Source: an uncultured Ruminococcus sp. (GTDB lineage: Bacteria > Bacillota > Clostridia > Oscillospirales > Ruminococcaceae). Taken from it: a stretch of DNA of 36,590 bases. Shown one piece after another: positions 23,504 to 33,576 of this stretch. The position numbers and the translations under genes were made by a program. Under the pieces are notes generated by a model, which saw only the letters and a program-made list of their open reading frames with translations, was not told where the DNA came from and did no database searches. Every line of letters starts with the position of its first letter. The stretch's first letter is position 1. The stretch lies in the NCBI GenBank assembly GCA_934463425.1, contig CAKSJP010000022.1:1-36590 (forward strand), read 5' to 3'.

Positions 23504-23630
23504 GTGTTATCCTCCTCTGAACGTCTGCATTGTCTGCCGGCGTTCCGGACCGGCAGCATGCAGCTCATAAAATTTGGTCGAAATCTCCGCAGGAATCGCT
23601 TCTCTGATTCATGCTGTTCCAATTATTCTT

Positions 23631-23659
23631 ATTATAGAATATCCCAACAGAAAAGTCAA
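23631..23659 (-). promoter_or_regulatory. Proximal promoter of the adaptor and CttA-like genes
   Basis: On the minus strand TTGACT (23654-23659) and TATAAT (23631-23636) with a 17-bp spacer. The start would be near 23624, leaving a leader of about 120 nt. Confidence 0.82.
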
Positions 23660-23915
23660 TAGATACGCAAAGTTTTTGTGTAAACTGGCCGAAATCAGAA
23701 ACCCAGAATTGTATAATATCCCAATGCCGCACAACAGCACGCCCGGTTTCTAAAACAAAGCCGGATATCGTCTCCAAAAACGGCCTGGCGAAATCCATAC
23801 AGCAGCCGCCGATCCGGGCAAGGGGGCACCCAAAAAAGCGGGTGCTCCCGGAATCACACGGCACATCTGCACGCATCATTTCCGCAGACACAAACAGAGC
23901 AAAGCTCTCATTTCA

Positions 23916-23944
23916 ATTATACTCGAAAAGCAGTCAAATGTAAA
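23916..23944 (-). promoter_or_regulatory. Distal promoter, long leader or small RNA
   Basis: On the minus strand TTTACA (23939-23944) and TATAAT (23916-23921) with a 17-bp spacer. The RNA would begin with GAGAGC-TTT-GCTCT (a 5' hairpin) and contain a GCACCC/GGGTGC hairpin near 23825-23850. It runs toward the adaptor gene, so this is either a distal promoter with a leader of about 400 nt or an independent RNA. Confidence 0.55.
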
Positions 23945-23962
23945 GAGACATACGCATTTTTT

Positions 23963-23987
23963 AGTACACTTATACAAATTGTGTACT
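23963..23987 (+). other. Inverted repeat AGTACAC/GTGTACT with T-rich tail
   Basis: A 7-bp stem with an 11-nt loop, followed on the plus strand by TTATTTTTAT. It could be a weak plus-strand terminator or a protein-binding site above the distal promoter. No plus-strand gene feeds it. Confidence 0.3.
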
Positions 23988-24099
23988 TTATTTTTATGAT
24001 ATTTCACAAAGATTCTCGTAGATATCCCACAAATTTAAGATGCGTTTTGGAAAACAAGTTGTCAGTTCTACAAAAGCCTCGTGGACTGCGGCAAAAGTG

Positions 24100-24248
24100 T
24101 TTTCCACAATTTCTGCCCAATTCCGAAAAACTTGTGGAAAACGTCCTTTCCTTTGCCCGGGCAGTTTTCCACAGTGTGGAAAATGTCTGCTGTGCTGCCA
24201 GACGGTGTTTCCACAAAGCTGTGCGGCGATCTTTCCACTTGGGGAAAA
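24100..24248. other. Cluster of TTTTCCACA motifs (DnaA-box-like)
   Basis: TTTTCCACA occurs exactly at 24100-24108, 24133-24141 (reverse), 24165-24173 and 24175-24183 (reverse). Near matches lie at 24207-24215 and 24231-24248. The middle pair forms a perfect 9-1-9 inverted repeat. The motif is one base from the DnaA box TTATCCACA. The gene-free stretch 23988-24270 holds nothing else recognisable. Confidence 0.5.
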
Positions 24249-24270
24249 ACGGAGTGCGGTTCACCCGGAG

Positions 24271-24315
24271 AGAAACAAAAACAGGCGAAACATCCCGGGG
24301 ATGCTTCGCCTGTCT
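24271..24315 (-). terminator. Terminator of the ribosomal/rpoA operon
   Basis: On the minus strand ACAGGCGAAGCATCC pairs with GGATGTTTCGCCTGT (one wobble), followed by TTTTGTTTCT. It lies about 35-80 bases after the rplQ stop. Confidence 0.9.
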
Positions 24316-24350
24316 GTTCGGCATAGGGCATGCCGTTTTCTTATTGCAGA

Positions 24351-24692
24351 TTAAACCAGCTTGATGATCGCCATTTCAGCGGCATCACCGCGGCGGGGGC
24401 CGATCTTCACAATCTGGGTATAGCCGCCCTTACGGTCAGCATACTTCGGTGCAATTTCGTCAAAGAGCTTCTTAGCGACGCTCTCCTTGGTTACATATGC
24501 CATAACCTGGCGCTTCGAATGCAGATCATCCGACTTCGCGATGGTGATCATCTTTTCAGCAACTGCACGTACTTCCTTCGCACGAGTGACAGTTGTTTCG
24601 ATCTGACCATTTTCCAGCAGGAATGTTACCATTCCACGCAGCATAGCCTTTCTGTGATCGGTCGGTCTGCCCAGTTTTCTGGTACCCGGCAT
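24351..24692 (-). CDS. rplQ: 50S ribosomal protein bL17
   Basis: 113 aa, starting [20 protein letters not shown], the bL17 signature, with [20 protein letters not shown]. It binds 23S rRNA near the tunnel exit. It is the last gene of the run, 98 bp after rpoA, followed by a strong terminator. AAGGAG precedes the ATG. Confidence 0.97.
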   Translation of the reverse strand: MPGTRKLGRPTDHRKAMLRGMVTFLLENGQIETTVTRAKEVRAVAEKMITIAKSDDLHSKRQVMAYVTKESVAKKLFDEIAPKYADRKGGYTQIVKIGPRRGDAAEMAIIKLV

Positions 24693-24790
24693 TGTTATTC
24701 ACTCCTTTTTCTAGCTGCGGGCGTTTCTCTTGAAAAAACCCGCAAGGCTCGGTCTTGTTGAACGTCTGGCTTTTTCGATACACCAGACGA

Positions 24791-25744
24791 TTAGTCTTCC
24801 TCACTGGCGAGATCAAAGCCCAGAGACTGGAGCTTTTCCCGCACTTCATCGAAGGACTTCTTACCCAGGTTACGCACCTTGAGCATTTCTTCCTCCGACT
24901 TATTGATCAAATCGTCTACGGTATTGATTCCGGCACGCTTTAAACAGTTGAATGACCGAACGGACAGATCCAGTTCTTCAATGGTCATTTCCAGAATCTT
25001 TTCCTTACCCTTATCATCCTTTTCCACAAGCACTTCTGCGATGCTTGCCTCATCAGAGAGGTCAATAAACAGCTTCAGGTGCTCATTCAGCAGATTTGCT
25101 GCCTGTGAGATGGCTTCCTTTGCAGAGATGGTGCCGTCTGTCCACACCTCCAGTGTGAGCTTGTCATAGTCAGTGACCTGACCCAGACGGGTATCTTCTA
25201 CATGATAGTTTACCTTCAGTACAGGGGTATAGATGCTGTCTACTGCGATGACATCGATAGGAGTATTCATCATCTGCTTATTGCGCTCTGCAGAGACATA
25301 GCCTCTGCCGCGATCAATGACGATTTCCATATAGAGCTTTGCGCCCTTTCCCAGGGTTGCGATATGCATGCCCGGGTCCAGGATATTCACTTCAGAGTCG
25401 GTCTTGATGTCGCCGGCGGTGACTTCGCACTCGCCCTCTGCTTCAATATAGACCGTCTTCGGTCCGTCGCCGTAGAGCTTTGCGGTCAGGCCCTTCAGGC
25501 TGAGGATGATCTCAGTCACATCCTCTTTCACACCGGGAATCGTACTCAATTCATGGTGTACGCCATCAATCTTCACGGAATTCACAGCCACGCCGGGCAA
25601 TGAGGAGAGCAGCACGCGCCGCAGACTGTTGCCAAGGGTGATACCATAGCCACGTTCCAGCGGTGCCAATACAAACTTACCGTATTTTCCGTCGCTTCGC
25701 AGATCCACTGTGTCGAGTTCCGGCTTTTCAATCTTCTCCAGCAT
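24791..25744 (-). CDS. rpoA: RNA polymerase alpha subunit
   Basis: 317 aa. The N-terminal dimerisation domain (1-230) includes [24 protein letters not shown]. The C-terminal domain (about 245-317) has the [19 protein letters not shown] helix and the GKKSFDEV helix that touch UP-element DNA. It scaffolds core RNA polymerase assembly. It has the usual place between rpsD and rplQ. Confidence 0.98.
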   Translation of the reverse strand: MLEKIEKPELDTVDLRSDGKYGKFVLAPLERGYGITLGNSLRRVLLSSLPGVAVNSVKIDGVHHELSTIPGVKEDVTEIILSLKGLTAKLYGDGPKTVYIEAEGECEVTAGDIKTDSEVNILDPGMHIATLGKGAKLYMEIVIDRGRGYVSAERNKQMMNTPIDVIAVDSIYTPVLKVNYHVEDTRLGQVTDYDKLTLEVWTDGTISAKEAISQAANLLNEHLKLFIDLSDEASIAEVLVEKDDKGKEKILEMTIEELDLSVRSFNCLKRAGINTVDDLINKSEEEMLKVRNLGKKSFDEVREKLQSLGFDLASEED

Positions 25745-25838
25745 AAAAACACCCTCCTATGCTTGGTAGCTTTGTCTGTGGTTGTTCCTGACATACCACG
25801 GCCGCAGATGCTCCTTGGTACGGCAGGACTTTGCATCG

Positions 25839-25870
25839 GACATCCCGAAGCGCGCGCGCCCCGGGACGTC
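25839..25870 (-). other. Intercistronic hairpin between rpsD and rpoA
   Basis: GACGTCCCG pairs with CGGGATGTC (one G-U) around an alternating GC loop, in an unusually long gap of 153 bp. It could be an mRNA processing or attenuation element, or part of an S4 feedback site. No U-tract follows. Confidence 0.4.
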
Positions 25871-25897
25871 TTCTCTTGTTCCGTAAATTGCAGATGA

Positions 25898-26494
25898 TTA
25901 CTTGGAGTACAACTCGACGATCAAGTGTGCTGCAACTTCATAGTCCAGATCTTCCGGTGTTGCCAGACGGGTGATCTTTGCGGAGAAGTTTTCCTTATCC
26001 GGCTCCAGCCATACCGGTACGGTACGGTCTGCGGTCTGTTCTGCAACATCCTTGAACTTTGCGCTGTCACGGCTGCCTTCGCTCAGAGCGACTACGTCGC
26101 CTGCCTTTACGCGATAGGACGGAATATTCACACGCTGGCCGTTTACGGTAAAGTGGCCGTGAGTTACCAGCTGTCTTGCTTCTCTGCGGGTCAAAGCGAG
26201 ACCCATGCGGAATACCACGCTGTCCAGACGAGACTCCAGGCAAGCGATCAGGTTGTCACCAGCCTTACCTTCCATCTTGGTTGCGATCTCGAACAGGTGA
26301 TAGAACTGCTTTTCGCCTACGCCGTAGATAAACTTCAGCTTCTGCTTTTCTTTCAGCTGCATTCCGTATTCAGAAACCTTTCTGCGGTTTCCGGCACCCG
26401 GATTGCGGTTAGACTGCTTGGAGATACCCATAACCATCGGGCTGATACCCAGATAGCGGCATCTCTTGAGAATCGGTTCTCTGCTTACTGCCAT
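25898..26494 (-). CDS. rpsD: 30S ribosomal protein uS4
   Basis: 198 aa. It has the S4 RNA-binding domain (about 90-150: SRLDSVVFRMGLALTRREARQLVTHGHFTVNG). The N-terminus has no CxxC zinc knuckle, so this is the zinc-free form. A primary 16S rRNA binder and, in many bacteria, a translational repressor of its operon. The AGGAGGTGTAATAT stretch precedes the ATG. Confidence 0.97.
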   Translation of the reverse strand: MAVSREPILKRCRYLGISPMVMGISKQSNRNPGAGNRRKVSEYGMQLKEKQKLKFIYGVGEKQFYHLFEIATKMEGKAGDNLIACLESRLDSVVFRMGLALTRREARQLVTHGHFTVNGQRVNIPSYRVKAGDVVALSEGSRDSAKFKDVAEQTADRTVPVWLEPDKENFSAKITRLATPEDLDYEVAAHLIVELYSK

Positions 26495-26521
26495 GATATA
26501 TTACACCTCCTGCAAGTGTGA

Positions 26522-26923
26522 TTAGACGCGGCGTCTCTTAGGCGGACGGCATCCATTGTGGGGGATCGGAGTAACATCCTTGATCATCTTGACCTCCAGA
26601 CCTACGGTCTGCAGTGCGCGGATCGCTGCCTCACGGCCAGATCCCGGTCCCTTAACGTATACTTCTACCGACTTCAGGCCGTGTTCCATTGCTGCCTTTG
26701 CTGCAGTTTCTGCTGCAGTCTGTGCTGCAAACGGAGTCGACTTTCTGGAACCGCGGAAGCCCAGTCCGCCGGAGCTTGCCCAAGAAATGGCGTTGCCCTG
26801 TGTATCGGTGATCGTTACGATGGTGTTGTTGAATGTAGACTGAATGTGTACAGCGCCGTTTTCAATATTCTTACGCTCTCTGCGGCGGCGAACAACAACC
26901 TTCTTACCTTTCTGCTGTGCCAA
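26522..26923 (-). CDS. rpsK: 30S ribosomal protein uS11
   Basis: 133 aa with [28 protein letters not shown] [15 protein letters not shown] and the C-terminal [18 protein letters not shown] signature. Part of the small-subunit platform. The start codon is TTG at 26921-26923, supported by GGGAGGGT upstream and the conserved N-terminus. Confidence 0.97.
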   Translation of the reverse strand: MAQQKGKKVVVRRRRERKNIENGAVHIQSTFNNTIVTITDTQGNAISWASSGGLGFRGSRKSTPFAAQTAAETAAKAAMEHGLKSVEVYVKGPGSGREAAIRALQTVGLEVKMIKDVTPIPHNGCRPPKRRRV

Positions 26924-26939
26924 AACGAGATACCCTCCC

Positions 26940-27308
26940 TTACTTCTTCTTGTTTGCGATGGTCTTTACCGGACCCTTGCGGGTTCTTGCGTTTGTCTTT
27001 GTCCGCTGGCCTCTTACCGGCAGACCCTTGCGGTGACGAACGCCACGATAGCAACCGATCTCTACGAGTCTCTTGATGTTCAGAGCAACTTCACGGCGGA
27101 GGTCACCCTCAACCACGATGTGCTTGTCAATATAGTCACGCAGCTTTGCTACGTCCTCTTCGGACAGATCCTTGACACGGATATCCGGGTTAACGCCGGT
27201 ACCTGCCAGGATTTCGTCTGCTGTGCTGCGGCCGATTCCGTAGATATAAGTCAGACCGATCTCGATCCGCTTGTTCTTCGGAAGGTCTACGCCTGCGATT
27301 CTTGCCAT
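26940..27308 (-). CDS. rpsM: 30S ribosomal protein uS13
   Basis: 122 aa, starting [26 protein letters not shown]. The helix-two turn-helix region and the basic tail ([19 protein letters not shown]) are complete. It contacts tRNA in the P site and the subunit bridge. It lies in the usual order rpmJ-rpsM-rpsK-rpsD. Confidence 0.97.
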   Translation of the reverse strand: MARIAGVDLPKNKRIEIGLTYIYGIGRSTADEILAGTGVNPDIRVKDLSEEDVAKLRDYIDKHIVVEGDLRREVALNIKRLVEIGCYRGVRHRKGLPVRGQRTKTNARTRKGPVKTIANKKK

Positions 27309-27343
27309 TCTTCCTGCACCTCCATGTTTAAAAAATCCCGAGC

Positions 27344-27514
<171 letters not shown>

Positions 27515-27521
27515 TTACGAT

Positions 27522-27558
27522 GGAAAGCAGCCCACCCAAAAGCGGGGCGCGGCTTTCC
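27522..27558 (-). other. Intercistronic hairpin between infA and rpmJ
   Basis: GGAAAGC pairs with GCTTTCC, enclosing a GC-rich inner stem, in a 119-bp gap. It may influence relative expression; there is no U-tract. Confidence 0.35.
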
Positions 27559-27576
27559 TGTGCGTTATCTGCACAA

Positions 27577-27795
27577 TTACTTGGCTCTCCAAGTGATTCT
27601 GCCCTTGGTCAGATCATAGGGCGACATCTCGACGGTCACTTTATCCCCCGGTACGATACGAATGTAGTTCATCCGCAGCTTTCCGGAAACGTGTGCCAGA
27701 ATGGTGTGCTTGTTTTGCAGCTCCACCTTAAACATTGCGTTGGGCAGCGATTCGAGAACGACGCCTTCTACCTCAATGACATCCTGCTTTGACAA
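27577..27795 (-). CDS. infA: Translation initiation factor IF-1
   Basis: 72 aa with one OB fold ([55 protein letters not shown]). It blocks the A site during initiation. The start is TTG at 27793-27795 with GGGGAGG eight bases upstream. This is unusual for infA, but the conserved SKQDVIE N-terminus fixes it. Confidence 0.97.
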   Translation of the reverse strand: MSKQDVIEVEGVVLESLPNAMFKVELQNKHTILAHVSGKLRMNYIRIVPGDKVTVEMSPYDLTKGRITWRAK

Positions 27796-27839
27796 ATTGA
27801 TAACCTCCCCAATGGGTATCTTCTGGGCATCTGAGCATT

Positions 27840-28082
27840 TTACTCAGCCGCCTGATATTGTTTCAACAAATTTCTGAGCTTTTTGTCCGTGACGTCCTCC
27901 AGTGCGATACACTGGTTCGTCCGCTGGAGATGACGGATGTTTTTCCGCTTCGGCGACGCGAGCCTGCGCCGCTTTCCGTCTGCGATCATGGCGTAGCCAT
28001 TTTCCACAGACAGCACCACAAAAAAGCCATCCATATCCCGTCCGGCGCGCGCCCGAACCACCAGTCCTCTCTTCAGTTCCAT
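27840..28082 (-). CDS. KOW domain RNA-binding protein
   Basis: 80 aa: a KOW motif ([21 protein letters not shown], about 5-25) and a basic middle ([14 protein letters not shown]) end in a helical tail. Small KOW proteins related to archaeal/eukaryotic L14e are often found between map and infA in Clostridia. The exact role, ribosome or RNA binding, is unknown. GGAGG stands eight bases before the ATG, 13 bp after map. Confidence 0.85.
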   Translation of the reverse strand: MELKRGLVVRARAGRDMDGFFVVLSVENGYAMIADGKRRRLASPKRKNIRHLQRTNQCIALEDVTDKKLRNLLKQYQAAE

Positions 28083-28095
28083 CCGGAAACCTCCG

Positions 28096-28848
28096 TTACG
28101 GTCTGGAAAGAATCACCGGTCCATCCTGCGTGACTGCGATTTCATGTTCAAAATGCGCCGCAAGAGAGCCGCTGCGGGTCACAACCGTCCAGCCGTCACC
28201 GAGCACACGGACGGCATCGCCTTTTCCGTTGATCATCGGCTCGATACAGAACGTCATGCCGGGCATCAGCCGCATGCCGTGTCCGGGCTTGCCGTAATTC
28301 GGCACCTCCGGATCCTCATGCATTTCATGGCCGATACCGTGACCGCAGTATTCCCGTACAATACCGTACCCACGGGAACCGCAATATTCTTCCACGGTAT
28401 GAGACACATCACCGAGACGTGCCCCGACCTGTGCTGCTTCGATGGCAGCGTACAGGCTTGCTTCTGTCACGCGCAGCAGGTCTGCTGCCTCTTCGGAGAT
28501 ATCGCCCACAGCGAAAGTATACGCTGTATCGCCGACAAATCCGTTATAGGTCGCGCCTACATCCACGCTGACGATATCGCCCTCATGGATCACACGCTTA
28601 TGACTGGGGATACCGTGAATCACTTCGTCGTTGATTGAAATGCAGGCACTTGCCGGAAAACCGCCGTAGCCCAAAAAGGTAGGAACCGCGCCGCAGCCGA
28701 TGATGAAGTCATGGATCGACTTATCCAGCTGCTTGGTAGTCATACCGGGGTGGATCACCTTTCCGGCATGCACCAGAGCATTCGCAGCGATTCTGCCTGC
28801 TTCCCGCAATTTCAGTATATCAGATTTGGATTTGATCGTCACACTCAT
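28096..28848 (-). CDS. map: Methionine aminopeptidase, type I
   Basis: 250 aa. It removes the initiator Met from new proteins. The five metal ligands are visible: the Asp of VSVDVGA, the Asp of GDTAYTF, the His of [12 protein letters not shown], the Glu of FCIEPMI and the Glu of FEHEIAV. The substrate-side His lies in DEVIHGIPS. There is no N-terminal zinc finger extension. The start overlaps the adk stop by four bases (ATGA), so the two are translationally coupled. Confidence 0.97.
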   Translation of the reverse strand: MSVTIKSKSDILKLREAGRIAANALVHAGKVIHPGMTTKQLDKSIHDFIIGCGAVPTFLGYGGFPASACISINDEVIHGIPSHKRVIHEGDIVSVDVGATYNGFVGDTAYTFAVGDISEEAADLLRVTEASLYAAIEAAQVGARLGDVSHTVEEYCGSRGYGIVREYCGHGIGHEMHEDPEVPNYGKPGHGMRLMPGMTFCIEPMINGKGDAVRVLGDGWTVVTRSGSLAAHFEHEIAVTQDGPVILSRP

Positions 28849-29480
28849 TTTACGCCCACAGCCTTCAGTACCAGGGCAGTGGTATCAGCCACTTCTTCCT
28901 GACCGACGACGGTCTCAAGCTTACCCTGTTTTTCGTAATACGCCTTCAGGGGTTCGGTTGTGTTGTGGTATACAGCCAGACGATCCAGCACAGTTTCCGG
29001 CTGGTCATCCTTGCGGATGATGGTCTTTGCGCCGCACTTATCGCAGACACCCTCGACCTTTGACGGCTTGAATTGAATGTGATAGGTTGCACCGCAGCCC
29101 TCGCAGACTCTTCTGCCAGAGACACGCTGCTTGATGGTCTCATCGGGAACGAAGATCTCCAGCACCTTGTCGATCTTCACGCCCATTTCATCCAGGGCTT
29201 CTGCCTGGGGCACGCTGCGGGGAAAACCGTCGAGAATGAAGCCATTCTTGCAGTCATCCTGTGCAATGCGTTCCTTCAGGATGCCGATGACGATATCATC
29301 GGAGACCAGAGCACCGCTGTCCATTGCAGCCTTTGCCTTGACACCGTATTCGGTGCCGGTGCGGACTGCCTCACGCAGCATATTGCCGGTGGAAATCTGG
29401 GGAATCGACAGTGCCTGTGAGATCACTTCTGCCTGAGTGCCCTTGCCGGCACCCGGTGCGCCTAAGAGAATCAGATTCAT
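28845..29480 (-). CDS. adk: Adenylate kinase
   Basis: 211 aa. It interconverts ATP plus AMP and two ADP. The P-loop is [10 protein letters not shown], the NMP-binding region has QISTGNMLR, and DGFPRS is present. The LID has a four-Cys zinc site (CEGC...CDKC), typical of Gram-positive enzymes. It follows secY as usual and overlaps map. Confidence 0.98.
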   Translation of the reverse strand: MNLILLGAPGAGKGTQAEVISQALSIPQISTGNMLREAVRTGTEYGVKAKAAMDSGALVSDDIVIGILKERIAQDDCKNGFILDGFPRSVPQAEALDEMGVKIDKVLEIFVPDETIKQRVSGRRVCEGCGATYHIQFKPSKVEGVCDKCGAKTIIRKDDQPETVLDRLAVYHNTTEPLKAYYEKQGKLETVVGQEEVADTTALVLKAVGVK

Positions 29481-29499
29481 GGGAATATGCCTCCTTGTT

Positions 29500-30825
29500 T
29501 TATTCGAGGAAGCCCTTATGATGACGCATCATCATTTCAGACTCCAGCGTGCGGACGGTTTCCAGTGCTACGCTGACAACGATCAGGATGGTAGTACCAC
29601 CCATTGCCAGAGAACTAAGGTTCGGGTCCATCCAGTTCAGAGCGATCGGGAAGATCGCAATGATACCCAGGAAGAACGCACCCACCAGAGTGATCTTGGA
29701 GAGAACACGCTGGATATAGTCCGAAGTCGGCTTGCCCGGACGGATGCCCGGAATGCCGCCGTTGCTCTGACGGAGGTTGTTGGCGATTTCGATCGGATTA
29801 TACTGCATGGACACATAGAAGTAGTTGAATGCGATGATCAGAATGAAGTAGATCAGAGCGTAGGTCCAAGTTCTTGTGTTGAAGAAGTTGATAAATCCGT
29901 TATAGAACTTCTGCCAGAAACCGGTAGGATCATCGTATACCGGCTTAAACAGGCTGATGGTGCTGGGCAGAGACATAAAGGACATGGCGAAGATGATCGG
30001 CATAACGCCGCTCATGCAGACCTTTACCGGAATGTGGGTAGACTGGCCGCCATACTGTTTTCTGCCGACAACACGTTTTGCATACTGGATCGGGATCCGG
30101 CGTTCGGACGCGTTCATGAAAACAATGAAAGCGATCATTGCGATGAACAGTACCAGAATGCCCAGGCTCTCGAAGAAGTAGCGCTGCGGTTCGTTCTTGG
30201 TGAGTTCTCCCAGTGTGCCTGCCATAACCGGGAATCTTGCGAGAATGCCGGCGAACAGGAGCATGGAGATACCGTTTCCGATACCCTTATCGTTAATCTG
30301 ATTGCCCATCCATACGACGATGGAGGTACCAGCGATAAAGGACAGGATGATAACAAGTGCGATAAAGACGTTGGCTGCCTTAGAACCGCCGTCCACCACT
30401 GCATTCATCTGATTTTTCAGCGTCAGATAGTATGCAAAGGACATGAATACGGACAGTGCCAAAGAAACAGCAGCTGTGATTTTGTTGAGCTTTTTCTGTC
30501 CCTCTTCTCCTTCATCGCGCATCCGCTCCAGCGGAGGCAGTGCATATGTCAGCAGCTGCATGATGATGGAAGCGTTGATATACGGAGTGATTGACAGAGA
30601 AAATACGGTTGCCTGAGACAGCGCACCACCGGTGATGATATCCAGGTATTCCAGGAAGTTACCGCCGGTCGCGTTGGATGCCATCCAGGTGCTTACCGTA
30701 GAGGTGTCCAGAAACGGAACGACTACGGCGCTTCCGAGACGGAAAATCAGGAGCATCAGTAATGTGTACAGGAGCTTTTTGCGGATCTCCGCAATACTCC
30801 AAGCATCTCTCAACGTCTTGAACAC
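29500..30825 (-). CDS. secY: Preprotein translocase subunit SecY
   Basis: 441 aa with ten membrane segments, the channel of the Sec translocon through which the dockerin and cohesin proteins here would leave the cell. Family marks include the plug/TM2 stretch and [16 protein letters not shown] [16 protein letters not shown] before TM7, and the loop [12 protein letters not shown]. The start is GTG at 30823-30825, one base after the rplO stop; GAGGTG lies inside the rplO end. Confidence 0.97.
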   Translation of the reverse strand: MFKTLRDAWSIAEIRKKLLYTLLMLLIFRLGSAVVVPFLDTSTVSTWMASNATGGNFLEYLDIITGGALSQATVFSLSITPYINASIIMQLLTYALPPLERMRDEGEEGQKKLNKITAAVSLALSVFMSFAYYLTLKNQMNAVVDGGSKAANVFIALVIILSFIAGTSIVVWMGNQINDKGIGNGISMLLFAGILARFPVMAGTLGELTKNEPQRYFFESLGILVLFIAMIAFIVFMNASERRIPIQYAKRVVGRKQYGGQSTHIPVKVCMSGVMPIIFAMSFMSLPSTISLFKPVYDDPTGFWQKFYNGFINFFNTRTWTYALIYFILIIAFNYFYVSMQYNPIEIANNLRQSNGGIPGIRPGKPTSDYIQRVLSKITLVGAFFLGIIAIFPIALNWMDPNLSSLAMGGTTILIVVSVALETVRTLESEMMMRHHKGFLE

Positions 30826-30826
30826 G

Positions 30827-31267
30827 TTACATCACCTCTGCTTTTCCGCCAGCCTTTTCGATTTTTTCAGCTGCGCTCTTTGTGAACTTTGCAGCCTTTA
30901 CAGTCAGCTTGGTTGTCAGCTCACCGTCACCGAGTACCTTAACGCCGTCGCAAGCCTTCTTGATCAGGCCAGCTGCCTTCAGCAGCTCTGCGTCTACGAC
31001 AGTACCCTCTGTGAACTTGTTCAAATCGGAAACGTTTACGATCGCGTATTCCTTTGCAAAGATGTTGTTGAAACCTCTCTTCGGGATACGTCTGGTCAGC
31101 GGCATCTGACCGCCTTCAAAACCGATGCGTACGCCGCCGCCGCTGCGGGCGTTCTGGCCCTTGTGACCCTTACCTGCGGTCTTACCGTTACCAGAGCCGT
31201 GGCCACGGCCGATACGCTTTACTTCTTTTGTCGAGCCCGGAGCCGGGGACAATTCGTGAAGCTTCAT
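30827..31267 (-). CDS. rplO: 50S ribosomal protein uL15
   Basis: 146 aa, starting [26 protein letters not shown], with the glycine/basic extension ([26 protein letters not shown] cut by family motif breaks) and the globular C-terminus. It binds 23S rRNA in late assembly. It is tightly linked to rpmD and secY. Confidence 0.97.
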   Translation of the reverse strand: MKLHELSPAPGSTKEVKRIGRGHGSGNGKTAGKGHKGQNARSGGGVRIGFEGGQMPLTRRIPKRGFNNIFAKEYAIVNVSDLNKFTEGTVVDAELLKAAGLIKKACDGVKVLGDGELTTKLTVKAAKFTKSAAEKIEKAGGKAEVM

Positions 31268-31294
31268 GCTATGTGCACCTCCTTAGATATTAAC

Positions 31295-31471
31295 TTATGC
31301 TTCTGTTACCTCTACGAGGTGAGAAATTTTCTGAATCTTGCCGAGGGTTGCCTCATTTTCAGGCTGTACGCTGACATCGCCGACCTTCTTCAGACCCAGC
31401 GAATTTGCTGTAGCAATCTGATCCTTCTTGCGACCGATCAGGCTTTTTACGAGCTTGATATTCTTTGCCAT
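31295..31471 (-). CDS. rpmD: 50S ribosomal protein uL30
   Basis: 58 aa, below common ORF cut-offs: MAKNIKLVKSLIGRKKDQIA, then TANSLGLKKVGDVSVQPENE and ATLGKIQKISHLVEVTEA. This is the bacterial uL30 pattern (LVKSLIGR, LGLKK, GKI). It sits between rpsE and rplO as expected, with GGAGGGTG before the ATG. Confidence 0.97.
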   Translation of the reverse strand: MAKNIKLVKSLIGRKKDQIATANSLGLKKVGDVSVQPENEATLGKIQKISHLVEVTEA

Positions 31472-31483
31472 TTCGCACCCTCC

Positions 31484-31984
31484 TTATTTATAGATCTCTT
31501 TTACAGTCTTGCCTCTCTTTTCAGCAACTTCTGCTGCTGTTGTGCAAGAAGCCAGACCGTTGATGGTTGCGCGTACCACGTTGCACGGATTGTTCGAGCG
31601 CAGCGACTTGGTACGGATATCCTTGATACCAGCAACTTCGATGACTGCACGAACCGGACCGCCGGCGATCACACCGGTACCGGGAGCAGCCGGCTTCATC
31701 AGGACCTCGCCTGCGCCGAACTTTCCGACGATCTCGTGCGGAATGCTGGTGCCCTTCAGCGGGATCTGGATGAGATTCTTCTTGGCATCTTCAATGCCCT
31801 TGCGGATTGCGTCCGGAACTTCGCCGGACTTGCCGAGACCGAAGCCCACGATACCGTTTCCGTCGCCTACTACTACCAGTGCAGCAAACTTCATGATACG
31901 GCCGCCCTTTACGGTCTTGGATACTCGGTTAATGGAAACGACCTTTTCAGCCAGTTCCAGTCCCTGCGGATCAATTTTAGCCAA
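31484..31984 (-). CDS. rpsE: 30S ribosomal protein uS5
   Basis: 166 aa. The N-terminal double-stranded RNA-binding-like domain ([31 protein letters not shown]) is followed by a C-terminal domain with [15 protein letters not shown]. The protein helps decoding accuracy. The start is TTG at 31982-31984, with GGGGAGG upstream. Confidence 0.97.
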   Translation of the reverse strand: MAKIDPQGLELAEKVVSINRVSKTVKGGRIMKFAALVVVGDGNGIVGFGLGKSGEVPDAIRKGIEDAKKNLIQIPLKGTSIPHEIVGKFGAGEVLMKPAAPGTGVIAGGPVRAVIEVAGIKDIRTKSLRSNNPCNVVRATINGLASCTTAAEVAEKRGKTVKEIYK

Positions 31985-32002
31985 AGTAATACCTCCCCTG
32001 TT

Positions 32003-32362
32003 TTAGAACTTCAGTCCGTTTTCTCTTGCACCCTCAGCGAGTTCCTTGACTCTGCCGTGGTACAGATAGCCGCCTCTGTCGAATACAACATCGGTGATGT
32101 TCTTTTCTACTGCGCGCTTTGCGATCATTTCGCCGACCTTGCGTGCGCCTTCGACATTGCCGCCTTCGCCTTCAAATGCCTTATCCATGCTGGATGCGGA
32201 TGCCAGGGTCACGCCGTTGACATCATCGATCAGCTGTGCATAGATGTGCTTTGTAGAACGGTAAACGCACAGACGGGGACGCTCAGGAGTACCGGAGATC
32301 TTCGCCCGAACTCTTGCGTGTCTTTTTGCTCTGGCTTTCTTGCTATCCATCTTTTTAATCAT
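32003..32362 (-). CDS. rplR: 50S ribosomal protein uL18
   Basis: 119 aa with [24 protein letters not shown] broken by family spacing, [15 protein letters not shown] and the C-terminal [21 protein letters not shown]. It binds 5S rRNA with uL5. AAAGGAG is well placed for the first ATG (32362); a second ATG lies four codons later. Confidence 0.97.
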   Translation of the reverse strand: MIKKMDSKKARAKRHARVRAKISGTPERPRLCVYRSTKHIYAQLIDDVNGVTLASASSMDKAFEGEGGNVEGARKVGEMIAKRAVEKNITDVVFDRGGYLYHGRVKELAEGARENGLKF

Positions 32363-32382
32363 AGCGGTTTACTCCTTTCTGC

Positions 32383-32928
32383 TTACTTCTTGCCCTTGCC
32401 GGCTTTACCTTCCTTGCGGATGATACGCTCGTCGACATAGTGGATGCCCTTGCCCTTATAAGGCTCCGGCGGACGCTTTTCACGTACTTCTGCGGCAAAC
32501 TGGCCGACCTTCTGCTTGTCGATACCACTTACGACGATGGTATTCGGCTGCGGAACTTCCAGCTTGATGTCGTCATTTTCGGTGACGATAACCTGGTGAG
32601 AATAGCCCAGGTTCATAACGACGTCCTTGCCCTTCTTTGCGGCACGATAGCCGACACCCTCGATGATGAGGGTCTTGGAGTAACCGTTGGTTACGCCTTC
32701 GATCATATTTGCGATCAGTGTTCTGGTCAGACCGTGCAGAGAGCGGTGCTCCTTGTCATCAGTCGGACGAGTTACGATCACTTCGCCGTTTTCTACTGCG
32801 ATGCCCAGTTCCTTCGAGAACTGTCTGGACAGTGTGCCCTTTGCGCCCTTTACGGTGACCAGGTTGTCTTCGCACTTTACTTCAACGCCAGAAGGAACAC
32901 TAACCGGTTTTTTTCCTATTCTTGACAT
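32383..32928 (-). CDS. rplF: 50S ribosomal protein uL6
   Basis: 181 aa, starting [17 protein letters not shown], with the two related domains and the C-terminal signature [15 protein letters not shown]. It sits near the sarcin-ricin loop and factor-binding site. AGGAGG precedes the ATG. Confidence 0.98.
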   Translation of the reverse strand: MSRIGKKPVSVPSGVEVKCEDNLVTVKGAKGTLSRQFSKELGIAVENGEVIVTRPTDDKEHRSLHGLTRTLIANMIEGVTNGYSKTLIIEGVGYRAAKKGKDVVMNLGYSHQVIVTENDDIKLEVPQPNTIVVSGIDKQKVGQFAAEVREKRPPEPYKGKGIHYVDERIIRKEGKAGKGKK

Positions 32929-32943
32929 AATCCCGTGTCCTCC

Positions 32944-33342
32944 TTACCAAACGAATGCTAAGACTTCGCCGCCGACGTTCAGCTCACGAGCCTTCTTGTC
33001 TGTCATAATGCCCTTAGAGGTAGAAACGATTGCAATACCCAATCCCTTGCGTACCTTCGGCATATCTTCACAGCTGGAATAAATACGCAGACCCGGCTTG
33101 GAAACCCGGCGCAGTCCGGTGATGACCGGAGAGCGGTTGTCTGTATACTTCAGTGTGATGCGGATCACGCCCTGCTTGCCGTCCTCAATTACCTGAAAGC
33201 CCTTGATATAGCCTTCGTCCAACAGGATCTGGGTAATTGCCTTCTTTACATTAGAAGCGGGAACGTCAACTGTGGCGTGCCGTGCGGAACTCGCATTACG
33301 AATTCTTGTCAGAATGTCTGCTATTGTATCTGTAATCTGCAT
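32944..33342 (-). CDS. rpsH: 30S ribosomal protein uS8
   Basis: 132 aa, starting [20 protein letters not shown], with the C-terminal [20 protein letters not shown] signature. It binds the central domain of 16S rRNA and in E. coli represses the spc operon; whether it does so here is unknown. Confidence 0.98.
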   Translation of the reverse strand: MQITDTIADILTRIRNASSARHATVDVPASNVKKAITQILLDEGYIKGFQVIEDGKQGVIRITLKYTDNRSPVITGLRRVSKPGLRIYSSCEDMPKVRKGLGIAIVSTSKGIMTDKKARELNVGGEVLAFVW

Positions 33343-33373
33343 GCCAATGACCTCCTTTTCGTAGAACTCCTTT

Positions 33374-33559
33374 TTACCAGCTTGCCTTCTTTACGCCCGG
33401 GATCTTGCCCTCATGAGCCAGCTCGCGGAAGCAAACACGGCAGATGCCGTACTTTCTCAGATAAGAATGGGGTCTTCCGCAAATCTTACAACGGGTGTAA
33501 GCACGAGTGGAAAACTTGGGAGTTCTCTGCTGCTTTAATTTCATTGCCTTTTTTGCCAT
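33374..33559 (-). CDS. rpsN: 30S ribosomal protein uS14, zinc type
   Basis: 61 aa, the short zinc-binding form (type Z). Ligands are CKIC and CRVC in [20 protein letters not shown] followed by [14 protein letters not shown]. It assembles into the 30S head. It lies between rplE and rpsH as usual. Confidence 0.97.
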   Translation of the reverse strand: MAKKAMKLKQQRTPKFSTRAYTRCKICGRPHSYLRKYGICRVCFRELAHEGKIPGVKKASW

Positions 33560-33576
33560 GACTGTTTCCTCCCTGA

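Noticed and set aside
23565..23891. 108-aa minus-strand frame in the adaptor leader
   Set aside because: No SD, mixed composition, and it spans the proximal promoter and leader hairpins.
24004..24364. Several overlapping frames of 80-127 aa on both strands
   Set aside because: They arise from the repeated TTTTCCACA sequence and the terminator; none has an SD or a protein-like composition.
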